The notes: generated by a model from the letters alone, not told the origin. Shown: positions 50,610 through 59,787, counted from the stretch's first letter. The stretch is 64,000 nucleotides of DNA from Alphaproteobacteria bacterium UBA7691 (GCA_002482765.1 DLGP01000056.1:36600-100599), one strand, 5' to 3'. Numbers and translations are program-made.

Positions 50610-51851
50610 ATGGCAGTTCGTTACGGTGTGCCGGTAATGGCGGCATTGGCGCTGGGCGTGTTCGCCGCGCCAGCTTTTGCGCAAGTGAAAATCGCCTATA
50701 TCGATCCGCTATCGGGCGCCATGGCGCCGATTGGCGAAGGCGGTGTGAAACATTTCAACTTCATGATCGAGCGCATCAACGCCAAAGGCGGCGTGAATGG
50801 CCAGAAGCTGGAATTGGTCACCTATGACAACAAGCTCAGCCCGCAGGAAAGTATCCTGGCGGCGCAGAAGGCGATTGATGCCGGCGCCCGCATTCTCACC
50901 CAGGGCAACGGCTCGGGCGTGGCGGCGGCGCTGATCGACTTCGTGAACAAGCATAACGAACGCAATCCGGGCAAGGAGGTGGTGTATCTCAATTATGCCG
51001 CCGTGGACCCGGCCTTCACCAATGACAAATGCAGCTACTGGCATTTCCGCTGGGATGCCCATGCCGATGTGAAAATGGCGGCGCTGACCGGCTACATGAA
51101 GAACAATCCGAAGATCAAGAAAGTGTATCTGATCAACCAGGATTATTCCTTCGGCCAGGCGGTGCGCAAATCCGCCAACGAAATGCTGAAGGCGAAGCGG
51201 CCGGATATCCAGGTGGTGGGCGACGAATTGCACCCGCTGGCCAAGGTGACCGATTTCTCGCCCTATATCGCCAAGATCAAGGCCAGCGGCGCCGATAGTG
51301 TGATCACCGGCAATTGGGGCTCGGATATCTCGCTGCTGCTCAAGGCCGCCGCCGATGCCGGCTTGCAGGTGGATTGGTACACCTATTATGCCGGCGGCGC
51401 CGGTGGCCCGACCGCGATCAAGCAGACCGGCCTGAAGGACCGGGTTTATACCATCGTGGAAGGCGGCCCGAATCACATGGAAGCGGCCAACCAGGCTTTT
51501 GAGGAAGAATTCCGCAAGAAGGCCAATATGGGCGTGTGGTATCCGCGCGTGCGCAATCAGATGGAAATGCTGGCGGCGGCGATGAACCAGGCCAAGTCAA
51601 ACGACCCGAAGGTGTTTGCCGAGAAACTGCGCGGTATGAAATACACCAACATCTACGGCTCGGCCACCTACATGCGCGCCGAGGATCACCAGTTCTTCCA
51701 GGACATGTTCATCGAGGTGTTCACCCCGATTGCCGAAGCCAAGCTGAAATATGACGAGGAAAATACCGGCTGGGGCTGGAAAACCGTTGCCACGGTGAAG
51801 ATGGCCGATACCGACGTGCCGACCACCTGCAAGATGGCAAAGCCGAGCTGA
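50610..51851 (+). CDS. Branched-chain-type ABC transporter substrate-binding protein
   Basis: 413 aa from the ATG at 50610 behind ATGGAGGAAA. Signal peptide ends APAFAQ. The type I binding fold carries VKIAYIDPLSGAMAPIGEGG, ARILTQGNGSGVAAALIDFV, VYLINQDYSFGQAVRKSANE and YYAGGAGGPTAIKQ. The ligand could be an amino acid, amide, or a product of the adjacent hydrolase. A stem-loop follows the stop before the permease genes. Confidence 0.92.
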   Translation: MAVRYGVPVMAALALGVFAAPAFAQVKIAYIDPLSGAMAPIGEGGVKHFNFMIERINAKGGVNGQKLELVTYDNKLSPQESILAAQKAIDAGARILTQGNGSGVAAALIDFVNKHNERNPGKEVVYLNYAAVDPAFTNDKCSYWHFRWDAHADVKMAALTGYMKNNPKIKKVYLINQDYSFGQAVRKSANEMLKAKRPDIQVVGDELHPLAKVTDFSPYIAKIKASGADSVITGNWGSDISLLLKAAADAGLQVDWYTYYAGGAGGPTAIKQTGLKDRVYTIVEGGPNHMEAANQAFEEEFRKKANMGVWYPRVRNQMEMLAAAMNQAKSNDPKVFAEKLRGMKYTNIYGSATYMRAEDHQFFQDMFIEVFTPIAEAKLKYDEENTGWGWKTVATVKMADTDVPTTCKMAKPS

Positions 51852-51868
51852 TAGAAACCAAGGGCAGC

Positions 51869-51889
51869 GGGGCGGCGCCATGCCGCCCC
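51869..51889 (+). promoter_or_regulatory. Intercistronic stem-loop after the Liv-type binding protein gene
   Basis: GGGGCGGC-gccat-GCCGCCCC, perfect 8-bp arms extendable by two pairs. It lies 18 bp after the binding-protein stop with no T tract, so mRNA stabilisation or partial attenuation is more likely than full termination. Confidence 0.55.
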
Positions 51890-51983
51890 GCACGTCCAGA
51901 CCGTTCGACAAGCCGCAGCATGGCGGCTTGTCCAACGACCTGGCAAAATCCGGGCGCCGCAAAACTGGTAGGGGGAAGCCAAC

Positions 51984-52934
51984 TTGCTTGAACTGGTGTT
52001 GTTCTCGACCTTGAATGGCGTGCTCTATGGCATGCTGCTGTTTCTCCTCGCCAGCGGCCTGACGCTGATTTTCTCGATGATGGGCGTGCTGAATTTCGCC
52101 CATGCCAGCTTCTACATGCTGGGCGCCTATTTCGGCTTCCAGATCAGCCAATGGCTGAATTTCTGGGCGGCGCTGATCGTGGCGCCGGTGCTGGTTGGCC
52201 TGATCGGCGCCGGCATCGAGCGCTGGGGCCTGCGCACGGTGCATAAATGGGGCCATGTGGCGGAATTGCTGTTCACCTTCGGCCTGGCCTTTGTGATCGA
52301 GGAACTGGTGCAGATGATCTGGGGCAAGCTGCCGGTGGATTATCGCGTGCCGGCGCTGCTGGATTTCCCCGCCTTCACCCTGTTCGGCACCACCTATCCG
52401 GCCTTCCGCATGTTCATGCTGCTGATCTCGGTGGCGATCTTCCTGGTGCTACTCACCATCCTGACCCGCTCGCGCATCGGCCTGGTGATCCAGGCCGCGC
52501 TGAGCCATCCGCAGATGGTGGCGATGCTGGGCCATAACGTGCCGCGGGTTTTCATGATGGTGTTCGGCTTCGGCTGCGGCCTGGCCGCCATTGCCGGGGT
52601 GATTGCCGGCCCGGCGCTGGTGACGCAGCCGAGCATGGCGCATGTGCTCGGCCCGATCCTGTTTGTGGTGGTGGTGTTCGGCGGCCTGGGCTCACTCTCC
52701 GGCGCCTTCATCGCCTCGCTGCTGATCGGCCTGGTGCAGACCTTCGCCATCGCCATCAACTATTCGCTCGGCGAGGCGCTCAGCCTGTTTGGCATGACGC
52801 GGCCGATGCAGGGTTTCCTGAGTGATCTGTGGCAGGTCACGGTGGCGCAGATCGGGCCGATCATTCCCTATCTGATGCTGGTGCTGATTCTGATCTTCCG
52901 GCCAACCGGCCTGATGGGCACGCGGGAGACCTGA
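51984..52934 (+). CDS. livH: Branched-chain-type ABC permease LivH
   Basis: 316 aa from a TTG behind GGGGGAAG. About eight membrane helices. STLNGVLYGMLLFLLASGLT, LIFSMMGVLNFAHASFYMLG and VVVVFGGLGSLSGAFIASLL are family hallmarks. It pairs with LivM in the inner membrane; the livM gene starts 3 bp after its stop. Confidence 0.94.
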   Translation: MLELVLFSTLNGVLYGMLLFLLASGLTLIFSMMGVLNFAHASFYMLGAYFGFQISQWLNFWAALIVAPVLVGLIGAGIERWGLRTVHKWGHVAELLFTFGLAFVIEELVQMIWGKLPVDYRVPALLDFPAFTLFGTTYPAFRMFMLLISVAIFLVLLTILTRSRIGLVIQAALSHPQMVAMLGHNVPRVFMMVFGFGCGLAAIAGVIAGPALVTQPSMAHVLGPILFVVVVFGGLGSLSGAFIASLLIGLVQTFAIAINYSLGEALSLFGMTRPMQGFLSDLWQVTVAQIGPIIPYLMLVLILIFRPTGLMGTRET

Positions 52935-52937
52935 GCC

Positions 52938-54224
52938 ATGACCAGCCAAAGCAGCAGCGCCATCAAGCAGCCTGGCGTCAATTACGTCGGCTATGCCATC
53001 TGGGGCCTCACCGCCATCGCCTTCCTGCTGGCACCGAAGGTGTTCAGTTCAGGCGCCGCCATCACCACGATGAGCATGATGGGCATCATGATCATCTTCT
53101 CGCTCAGCTATAACATGCTGCTGGGCCAGACCGGCATGCTGTCCTTCGGCCATGCGGTGTATTACGGCCTGGGCGGTTTTCTCACCGTGCATGCCATGAA
53201 CACATTCGCCGCCGCCAAGCTGGCGATCCCGCTGCCCTTGCTGCCGCTGGCCGGCGGTGTCACCGGGCTGATCTTCGGCATCATCTTCGGCGCCGTCTCC
53301 ACCCGCCGCGCCGGCACCGCCTTTGCCATGATCTCGCTCGGCCTGGGCGAATTGATCGCGTCGATGTCGCTGATCCTGCGCGGCTTTTTCGGCGGCGAGG
53401 AAGGTGTGACGGCCAACCGCACCAAGCTGCTGCGCCTGTTTGATATCAGCTACGGGCCGCAGATCCAGGTTTATTACCTGATCGCGGTGTGGTGTTTCCT
53501 GTGCATGGTGCTGATGTTTGCCTGGACCCGCACGCCGCTGGGCCGCATGTGCAACGCAGTGCGCGAGAATCCGGAACGCGCCGAGTTTGTCGGCTATTCC
53601 ACCCAGATGGTGCGGTTCATCACCTTCTGCGCTGCCGGTTTCTTCGCCGGCATCGCCGGTGGCCTGGCGGCGATCAATTTTGAACTGATGAACGCCATCA
53701 ATGTTTCGGGCGCGCAATCCGGCGTGGTGCTGCTGATGACCTTCATCGGCGGGGTTGGCCATTTTGCCGGGCCGATCCTGGGCGCCGTGTTGGTGACCTT
53801 GCTGCAAACTTTCCTCAGCGACCTGACCGGGGCCTGGATGCTGTATTTTGGCCTGATCTTTGTTTCCATGGTGGTGTTCGCACCGGGCGGCATTGCCGGC
53901 CTGATCCTGATGCACGAGCCGCTGATCCGGCGCGGCAGCATCGGCCATGTGCTGCCGGCCTATGGCGCCATCCTGGTGCCGGCTTTGCTCGGCCTCTGCG
54001 GCCTGTCGCTGCTGATCGAGGTGGCGCATCATCAACTGGTGAAAACCGCCACCGAAGGCCCGGCGATGAAATTCTTCGGTGTGGCCTTCGCCTCCAACAC
54101 AGCGCCGCCCTGGATCGCCGCGCTGGCATTGATCGTTTTTGGCCTGTGGCTCGGCCGCCGCCTGGCGCCAATGGTGATACGCGGCTGGGCCGCCGCCACC
54201 GCCACCACCGGCAAGGGGGCCTGA
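52938..54224 (+). CDS. livM: Branched-chain-type ABC permease LivM
   Basis: 428 aa, longer than most LivM. The core reads LSYNMLLGQTGMLSFGHAVY, AMISLGLGELIASMSLIL, and LLMTFIGGVGHFAGPILGAV. The C-terminal extension of about 70 residues adds two helices (AILVPALLGLCGLSLLI and IAALALIVFGLWLGRRLAP). Forms the channel with LivH. Confidence 0.93.
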   Translation: MTSQSSSAIKQPGVNYVGYAIWGLTAIAFLLAPKVFSSGAAITTMSMMGIMIIFSLSYNMLLGQTGMLSFGHAVYYGLGGFLTVHAMNTFAAAKLAIPLPLLPLAGGVTGLIFGIIFGAVSTRRAGTAFAMISLGLGELIASMSLILRGFFGGEEGVTANRTKLLRLFDISYGPQIQVYYLIAVWCFLCMVLMFAWTRTPLGRMCNAVRENPERAEFVGYSTQMVRFITFCAAGFFAGIAGGLAAINFELMNAINVSGAQSGVVLLMTFIGGVGHFAGPILGAVLVTLLQTFLSDLTGAWMLYFGLIFVSMVVFAPGGIAGLILMHEPLIRRGSIGHVLPAYGAILVPALLGLCGLSLLIEVAHHQLVKTATEGPAMKFFGVAFASNTAPPWIAALALIVFGLWLGRRLAPMVIRGWAAATATTGKGA

Positions 54225-54226
54225 GC

Positions 54227-54988
54227 ATGACCGCCATCGCACTTTCGTTGCAGGACCTGCATAAGAGCTTCGGCGCCACGCCGATCATCCGCGGCGTGTC
54301 GCTGGATATCCGCCAGGGCGAACGCCATGCCATCATCGGGCCGAATGGCGCCGGCAAATCCACCTTGTTCCACTTGATCTCCGGCCGTTTCCCGCTCACT
54401 GCCGGGCGCATTGCGCTCAAGGGCGAGGATATCACCGGGCGCAAGCCGTTTGAGATCAACCGGCGCGGCCTGAGCCGTTCATTCCAGGTCACCAATATCT
54501 TCCCGCGCCTCACGGTGTTTGAGAATGTGCGCTGCGGCGTTTTGTGGTCGCTCGGCTACCGCTATTCCTTCTGGCATAACGTGCGCAAGCTGAAGGATGC
54601 CAACGAACAGGCCCAGGCGGTGCTGGAACGGATCGGCCTGGGCAGCCGGCGCGATATCCAGGCCGGTGTGCTGACCTATGCCGAGCAGCGCGCCTTGGAA
54701 ATCGGCATCACCATTGCCGGCGGCGCCGATGTGATCATGCTGGATGAACCCACCGCCGGCATGAGCCGGTCGGAAACCGATCATGCCGTGGCGCTGATCA
54801 AACGCATCTCGGAAGGCCGCACCCTGATCATGGTGGAGCATGACATGGGCGTGGTGTTTGACCTGGCCGACCGCATCAGCGTGCTGGTTTACGGCCAGAT
54901 CATCGCCAGCGACGCCCCGGCGGCAATCCGCAGCAACACGGCGGTGCGCGAAGCCTATCTCGGCCAGGCCCTGGAAGCGGAGCATTGA
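54227..54988 (+). CDS. livG: Branched-chain-type ABC ATPase LivG
   Basis: 253 aa from the ATG 2 bp after livM. Walker A GPNGAGKST, Q loop in SFQVTNIFPRLTVFENV, signature LTYAEQRALEIG (in place of LSGGQ, as usual in LivG) and Walker B VIMLDEPTAGM. Switch His in MVEHDMGVVF. It energises uptake with LivF. Confidence 0.95.
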   Translation: MTAIALSLQDLHKSFGATPIIRGVSLDIRQGERHAIIGPNGAGKSTLFHLISGRFPLTAGRIALKGEDITGRKPFEINRRGLSRSFQVTNIFPRLTVFENVRCGVLWSLGYRYSFWHNVRKLKDANEQAQAVLERIGLGSRRDIQAGVLTYAEQRALEIGITIAGGADVIMLDEPTAGMSRSETDHAVALIKRISEGRTLIMVEHDMGVVFDLADRISVLVYGQIIASDAPAAIRSNTAVREAYLGQALEAEH

Positions 54989-54990
54989 TC

Positions 54991-55698
54991 ATGAGCCAGA
55001 CTTTGCTCGAAGTGCGCGACCTCAACGCCTATTACGGCAAGAGCCATATCCTGCATGGTGTCAGCTTCGATGTGCGCGAGGGCGAGATTGTCTCGCTGTT
55101 GGGCCGCAACGGCGTTGGCCGCTCCACCACGATCAAGGCGATCATGGGCGATGTGCAGCCGCATGGTTCGATCCGCTTCAAGGGCCAGGAGATTGTCGGC
55201 CGCAAGCCGCATGAAATCGCCCATCTCGGCCTCGGCTATGTGCCCGAGAACCGCGACATCTTTCCCGGCCTGACGGTGCGCGAGAATCTCTATCTCGGCC
55301 AGAAACACGCCAAGAAGACCGGGCGCTGGAGCATCCAGGACATGTACGACATCTTCCCGCGCCTGGCCGAGCGCGCCGAGGCGCCGGGCGGTGTTCTGTC
55401 GGGCGGCGAGCAGCAGATGCTGACCATGTGCCGCACCCTGATGGGCGATCCCGATCTGGTGATGGTGGACGAGCCGACCGAGGGCCTGTCGCCGATGATG
55501 GTGGAGCATGTCGGCAAATTGCTGGTGCGCATCGCCGAGCGTGGCGTGGCCATCCTGCTGGTGGAGCAGAAACTGACCATCGCGCTGAAAATCTCGCAGC
55601 GGCTTTATGTCATGGGCCACGGCCAGATGGTGTTTGAAGGCACGCCGACGCAATTGCAGGCCGATGCCGTCACTCGCAAGGAATGGCTGGAGGTTTAA
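54991..55698 (+). CDS. livF: Branched-chain-type ABC ATPase LivF with Arg in Walker A
   Basis: 235 aa from the ATG at 54991. The Walker A reads GRNGVGRSTT, so the nucleotide-binding Lys is Arg44. The signature LSGGEQQM and Walker B LVMVDEPTEGLSP are normal, as is the LVEQKLTIAL switch. The Arg variant occurs, as I recall, in some alphaproteobacterial LivF relatives, so it may be a subfamily trait with weaker hydrolysis at that site. Confidence 0.93.
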   Translation: MSQTLLEVRDLNAYYGKSHILHGVSFDVREGEIVSLLGRNGVGRSTTIKAIMGDVQPHGSIRFKGQEIVGRKPHEIAHLGLGYVPENRDIFPGLTVRENLYLGQKHAKKTGRWSIQDMYDIFPRLAERAEAPGGVLSGGEQQMLTMCRTLMGDPDLVMVDEPTEGLSPMMVEHVGKLLVRIAERGVAILLVEQKLTIALKISQRLYVMGHGQMVFEGTPTQLQADAVTRKEWLEV

Positions 55699-55728
55699 TA
55701 GGGCGCTTGATTTTCCCGTAAATGGAAA

Positions 55729-55761
55729 GGATGCTCACTTTCTCAACCGAGTGAGCCATCC
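55729..55761 (+). promoter_or_regulatory. Stem-loop directly upstream of a lipoprotein start
   Basis: GGATGCTCACT and AGTGAGC-CATCC pair over a 10-nt loop (one bulge), ending 4 nt before the ATG at 55766. No unpaired Shine-Dalgarno is visible, so the hairpin may limit initiation. It could alternatively terminate the liv operon, but there is no T run. Confidence 0.45.
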
Positions 55762-55765
55762 GATC

Positions 55766-56902
55766 ATGCGCCCTTTATCCGCCCTGCTGCCGGTTCTGCT
55801 GCTGACAGCTTGCGTCACCACCGATAACAATGCCAGCGACGAGGCCTTTCGCAACGGTCGCGCCGCCCTGGCTGAGCAGCGTTATGAAGCGGCGGTCAGC
55901 AACATGGATGCCGTGCTGGCGAGCCACCCGGCACAATTGCGCCAGGCCCAGGCCGCCACTTTTCGCTGCCTGGCGCTGGCCAAGCTGCCAAACACCGCCC
56001 AGGCCGAAACCGCCTGCCAGAGCGTGGCGCAGCAACTGGCCGGCCAGCGGGGCAATGAATTGCGCAGCCTGCAAGTGCAGGCGCGCTGGGCGCTGGCCGC
56101 GCTGCGCGAGGCGCAGCAACCGGCCGAAGCCCTGGCCGAAGCGCGGGCGATTGCCGCTGAATTCGGCAACGAAACCAATCCGGCGCTGCGCCATGCGGCG
56201 GCAATAGCGCAGTTTGTCGGCGTGGCCATCCTGATACAGCAAAACCAGCATGCCGAGGCGGCGGCCTGGATCGACCGGATCGAAACCGCTGGCTGGCTGG
56301 AACCGGATGGCATCTATAGCAGCGCCATGGCGGCACGGCTGGCAGCGGATTTACCGAATTTCCGCCTCGCCCTGGCGCAGCGCCAGCGCAATGCCGCGCA
56401 GGTGGTGGCGATGGCGGAGCGCTACCGCGCCGCTTTGCTGCCCGGCGGCGACATTGCCCGCCGCGATGCCGCCACCATGCTGCTGCTGCCGCTGGCCTAT
56501 GGCCGCATGATGCAGGCGGATCAGCGTGGCCTGGATGCGGCGCTGGAACAGTTTTTTGCCGAGATCGAAAGCATCCCGGGGGCGCCAAGGCCGGGCTTTA
56601 CGCCAAGCGCCTTGCGGCTGGCCGATCCCTGGGCCGGCTACCTGCTTTATGATGGCATCCCGAAGCCGATGCGCGAACGGCTGGAACAGGCCGGACTGGG
56701 GCGCGGCTTTTTCGATGCCGGCCTGAACGCCATGCAGCGCGGCAACCAGCAGCAGGCGGCCGAACATCTCGACCGCATCGCCGCCGCTTTGCGCCGGGAA
56801 GACCACCCCACCGCCAACGAGCTGGCCAACCGGCTGCTGCGGATACGCCGCGCCCTGCTGCTGCAAGCCTCGCCGCCGCCGGCAGCGCGCATGCAAGGCT
56901 GA
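55766..56902 (+). CDS. TPR-like lipoprotein (hypothetical)
   Basis: 378 aa from the ATG at 55766; an in-frame GTG at 55751 is possible. The lipobox is LLTAC. The mature part is almost entirely alpha-helical and Ala-rich, with TPR-like pairs (DEAFRNGRAALAEQRYEAAV, HPAQLRQAQAATFRCLALAK and the late QQQAAEHLDRIAAALRRE). It is probably an outer-membrane-anchored periplasmic scaffold. No partner is identifiable from the neighbours. Confidence 0.75.
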   Translation: MRPLSALLPVLLLTACVTTDNNASDEAFRNGRAALAEQRYEAAVSNMDAVLASHPAQLRQAQAATFRCLALAKLPNTAQAETACQSVAQQLAGQRGNELRSLQVQARWALAALREAQQPAEALAEARAIAAEFGNETNPALRHAAAIAQFVGVAILIQQNQHAEAAAWIDRIETAGWLEPDGIYSSAMAARLAADLPNFRLALAQRQRNAAQVVAMAERYRAALLPGGDIARRDAATMLLLPLAYGRMMQADQRGLDAALEQFFAEIESIPGAPRPGFTPSALRLADPWAGYLLYDGIPKPMRERLEQAGLGRGFFDAGLNAMQRGNQQQAAEHLDRIAAALRREDHPTANELANRLLRIRRALLLQASPPPAARMQG

Positions 56903-56967
56903 CGGCTTGCAAAGCCCCGGCAACATGCCAATGTGATGGAAGCCATCGCCACAACTAAGGAAATCCC

Positions 56968-57939
56968 ATGGAAATCTCCGCCGGGCTGATCGTTGCCGTT
57001 ATCCTGCTGGCCCTGGTGGCCGTTACGGTCTTTGCCGGCGTCAAGACCGTGCCGCAGGGCCAGCAATGGACCGTGGAGCGGCTGGGTAAATATATCCGCA
57101 CCCTGACCCCGGGCCTGTCGATCATCATTCCCTATATCGACCGCATCGGCCGCAAACTGTCGCTGATGGAAACCGTGCTCGACATTCCGAGCCAGGAAGT
57201 CATCACCCGCGACAATGCCACCGTCACCGCCGATGGCGTGGTGTTCTTCCAGGTGCTTGATCCGGTGAAGGCGGCCTATGAGGTGCAGGATCTGCTGTTT
57301 GCCCTCTCCAGCCTGGCGATGACCAATGTACGTTCGGTGATCGGCGCCATGGATCTGGACGAAGTGCTGTCGCAGCGCGACCAGATCAACCGCCGCCTGC
57401 TCTCGGTGGTGGATCAGGCCACTTTGGCCTGGGGCATCAAGGCGACGCGCATAGAGTTGCGCAACATCCAGCCGCCGCAGAACCTGCTTGATTCAATGGC
57501 CAAGCAGATGACCGCCGAACGTGAGAAGCGCGCCGAAATCCTCACCGCCGAAGGCGCCAAACAGGCCAGCATCCTGCGCGCCGAAGGCGCCAAGCAGGCC
57601 GCCGTGCTGGAAGCCGAAGGCCGCATGGAAGCTGCCAAGCGCGATGCCGAGGCGCGTGAACGGCTGGCCGAGGCGGAAGCCAAGGCAACCCAGATGGTGA
57701 GCCAGGCCATTGCCGACGGCAATGTGGCGGCGATGAACTACTTCGTGGCGCAGAAATATGTTGAGGCTTTCAGCAAATTTGCTGAAAGCCCGAACCAGAA
57801 GCTGGTTTTCATGCCGATGGAAGCCACCGGGCTGCTGAGCAGCCTGGGCGGCATCGGCGAGCTGGCGAAACAGGCCTTTGGCAGCGAAGCGGCAGCCAAG
57901 CCTGTGGCACGCCCCTGGGGCGGCGGCAGCACGCCATGA
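56968..57939 (+). CDS. SPFH/Band 7 family protein (QmcA/stomatin-like)
   Basis: 323 aa. One N-terminal membrane helix (IVAVILLALVAVTVFAG), then the Band 7 domain (VPQGQQWTVERLGKYIRTLT, VITRDNATVTADGVVFFQVL, SVIGAMDLDEVLSQRDQINR). The coiled coil about 190-250 is rich in EAEAK/EGA repeats. The class forms large rings and microdomains in the inner membrane. It is followed by NfeD with overlapping start and stop (ATGA), the standard pair. Confidence 0.94.
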   Translation: MEISAGLIVAVILLALVAVTVFAGVKTVPQGQQWTVERLGKYIRTLTPGLSIIIPYIDRIGRKLSLMETVLDIPSQEVITRDNATVTADGVVFFQVLDPVKAAYEVQDLLFALSSLAMTNVRSVIGAMDLDEVLSQRDQINRRLLSVVDQATLAWGIKATRIELRNIQPPQNLLDSMAKQMTAEREKRAEILTAEGAKQASILRAEGAKQAAVLEAEGRMEAAKRDAEARERLAEAEAKATQMVSQAIADGNVAAMNYFVAQKYVEAFSKFAESPNQKLVFMPMEATGLLSSLGGIGELAKQAFGSEAAAKPVARPWGGGSTP

Positions 57940-58388
57940 ACCTGCCTTTTGCACTTGAACCCTGGCATTGGCTGGCGCTGGGCGTGGCCTTGGCCGGGCT
58001 GGAAATCCTGCTACCCGGCGCGGTGCTGATCTGGTTTGGCGCCGCCGCCTTCTGTGTTGGCGGCCTGCTCTGGCTGCTGCCTGATCTGAGCAGCGCGGCG
58101 CAATTCGGCAGTTTTGCCGTGCTGGCGCCGCTCTGCCTCGGGCTGGGCCTGTGGCTGCGCAAGCGCGGTGCAGCGGCCAATCCCGAGGCAGTGGTTAATC
58201 AGGGCGCGGCACGGCTGATCGGCCAGCGCGGCCGGCTGGAAGGCGCGCTGGAAAACGGCCATGGCGAAATGCGGCTGGGCGACACGATCTGGCCGGTGCG
58301 CGGCCCGGATCTGCCGGCCGGCAGCATTGTGCAGGTGATCGGCGCCGAGGGTGCGCTGTTGCTGGTTACGCCGACGCCGCCAGCTTGA
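57936..58388 (+). CDS. NfeD family protein (short form)
   Basis: 150 aa. Three membrane helices in the first 70 residues ([40 protein letters not shown]), then an OB-fold domain ([40 protein letters not shown]). The short NfeD lacks the ClpP-type protease domain and acts with its SPFH partner. The gene overlaps the convergent SMR gene by 23 bp. Confidence 0.93.
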   Translation: MNLPFALEPWHWLALGVALAGLEILLPGAVLIWFGAAAFCVGGLLWLLPDLSSAAQFGSFAVLAPLCLGLGLWLRKRGAAANPEAVVNQGAARLIGQRGRLEGALENGHGEMRLGDTIWPVRGPDLPAGSIVQVIGAEGALLLVTPTPPA

Positions 58389-58686
58389 GGCCGATGATGC
58401 CGGCCACGATCAGGCCGATGCAGCCAAGCCGCAGCCAGTCTGCACTTTCACCAAACAGCCAGATGCCGAGCAAGGCCGTGCCCACCGTGCCGATGCCGGT
58501 CCAGATCGCATAGGCCGTGCCGAGCGGCAGGCTTTTCAGCGCCAGGCCGAGCAAAGCCAGGCTGACGATCATGGCGCCGATGGTAAGCGCACTGGGCACC
58601 AGCCGGGTGAAGCCGGCGGTGTATTTCAGGCCAACGGCCCAGCCGATTTCGGCCAGGCCGGCCAGGAACAGGAGAATCCATGCCAT
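58366..58686 (-). CDS. gdx: Guanidinium exporter, SMR family (Gdx/SugE)
   Basis: 106 aa, four membrane helices. The essential Glu ([20 protein letters not shown], Glu13) and the Gdx-type residues around it separate it from EmrE-like drug exporters. [20 protein letters not shown] is the SMR signature. A guanidine-II riboswitch in the leader confirms the substrate class. It exports guanidinium in exchange for protons. Confidence 0.95.
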   Translation of the reverse strand: MAWILLFLAGLAEIGWAVGLKYTAGFTRLVPSALTIGAMIVSLALLGLALKSLPLGTAYAIWTGIGTVGTALLGIWLFGESADWLRLGCIGLIVAGIIGLKLAASA

Positions 58687-58705
58687 GGGAAGGCTCGTTC
58701 GCTGT

Positions 58706-58752
58706 GATGGGCCGTCCCATCGCGCTCTAGGGGAGCAGCCGGGTCGTCCCGG
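58706..58752 (-). ncRNA. Guanidine-II (mini-ykkC) riboswitch
   Basis: On the minus strand two hairpins carry ACGR loops: CCGGG-ACGA-CCCGG (58752-58739) and GATGGG-ACGG-CCCATC (58721-58706), separated by 17 nt. Twin ACGR loops are the defining feature of guanidine-II. It ends about 19 nt before the gdx ATG, consistent with translational control. Confidence 0.92.
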
Positions 58753-58764
58753 TGCAGTTTTTAT

Positions 58765-59775
58765 TTAGGCTTGCGGGGCGGTTTTTTCAAGTTTGCGCGG
58801 CAATTGCACCGCCAGCACACAATCATCCTGCAACGGCAGGCACAGCCCCTCGACAAACAGCGACGTGCCATAAGGGGTGAAGCCATGGCCGCGATACCAG
58901 CCCGGCCGGCCGAGATTGAGCACGGCCAGGCCGAACCACTGGATCACCCGGCCATATTCCGCATCCGGGTGGTCGGTCACCGGCTGGCCGGTAATGTCAT
59001 AGCCGCGCTCCTCGGTCACGCCGCTGCCGATCAGGCGATAGCGCAGGCCGGGATCGCTCGGCCGGCGTTCCAGCAGGATGACGCGGCCGAGCCAGGGGCG
59101 CAAATTCTCGGGCGGAAAATCCGCCCGCACAGGCAGGCCGCCGCGCGTGGCGCAAAGCTGGTCCCATTGCTCCAGCAGCTGGCGCAAGGCCGGTGCTTCA
59201 ACCCAATGCCGCAGCAAGGCCGGATCGGAGATATTGACCCGAAACGGCATCTGCTCTGCGCCGAGCAGGTGATCAAACTGGCCCACCAGCACCGTGTCCA
59301 CCCCAGCGCCGCCCGGCGCTGCCAGCGGCAGCGACAACGCTTCGACGTGATATTCCGCACCATCCGGCTGCTGCATCTTGGTGGCCGACAGCACCGGCAA
59401 ACCGGTGGCGCAGACATGCTCCAGCGTGCGCCGCGCCAAGGCGGCAAAATGCGGATTGGGATGGGCATCAAGGAATTGCCCGCTCAGATCAAAATTGCGC
59501 GCGAAACTGAAATGGCTGCCATAATGCCGGTAGCGGAAGCGCAGGCCGGTCGCATCGCGCACCACGTCAAACAACAAGATATGGCCCAGCAGGTAGCGCA
59601 GGTTTTCCGGGCTGAAATCGCCCGGCTCGGGTATCGCGCCGCCCTGGCGCCGGGCACGCTCCTGCCAGTCGCGCAGCAACTGGCTCAATTCGTTACTGCG
59701 CAGGCGTGGCAGCAGCAGGCCAGGCGGGCCGGCAAGCTGGCCTTCCAGGATCACATCAAACGGGCCGAGCATCAT
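58765..59775 (-). CDS. Tandem PAS_5 domain protein
   Basis: 336 aa, two PAS_5 copies (about 22-165 and 190-325). The first has LLRDWQERARRQGGAIPEPG, LLGHILLFDVVRDATGLRFR and NFDLSGQFLDAHPNP; the second LLEQWDQLCATRGGLPVRAD, WLGRVILLERRPSDPGLRYR and GYDITGQPVTDHPDA. No signalling output domain, signal peptide or membrane helix. It lies 12 bp downstream of a second tandem PAS_5 gene, so the two form an operon that arose by duplication. Confidence 0.8.
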   Translation of the reverse strand: MMLGPFDVILEGQLAGPPGLLLPRLRSNELSQLLRDWQERARRQGGAIPEPGDFSPENLRYLLGHILLFDVVRDATGLRFRYRHYGSHFSFARNFDLSGQFLDAHPNPHFAALARRTLEHVCATGLPVLSATKMQQPDGAEYHVEALSLPLAAPGGAGVDTVLVGQFDHLLGAEQMPFRVNISDPALLRHWVEAPALRQLLEQWDQLCATRGGLPVRADFPPENLRPWLGRVILLERRPSDPGLRYRLIGSGVTEERGYDITGQPVTDHPDAEYGRVIQWFGLAVLNLGRPGWYRGHGFTPYGTSLFVEGLCLPLQDDCVLAVQLPRKLEKTAPQA

Positions 59776-59787
59776 GTTCCCGTTGCT

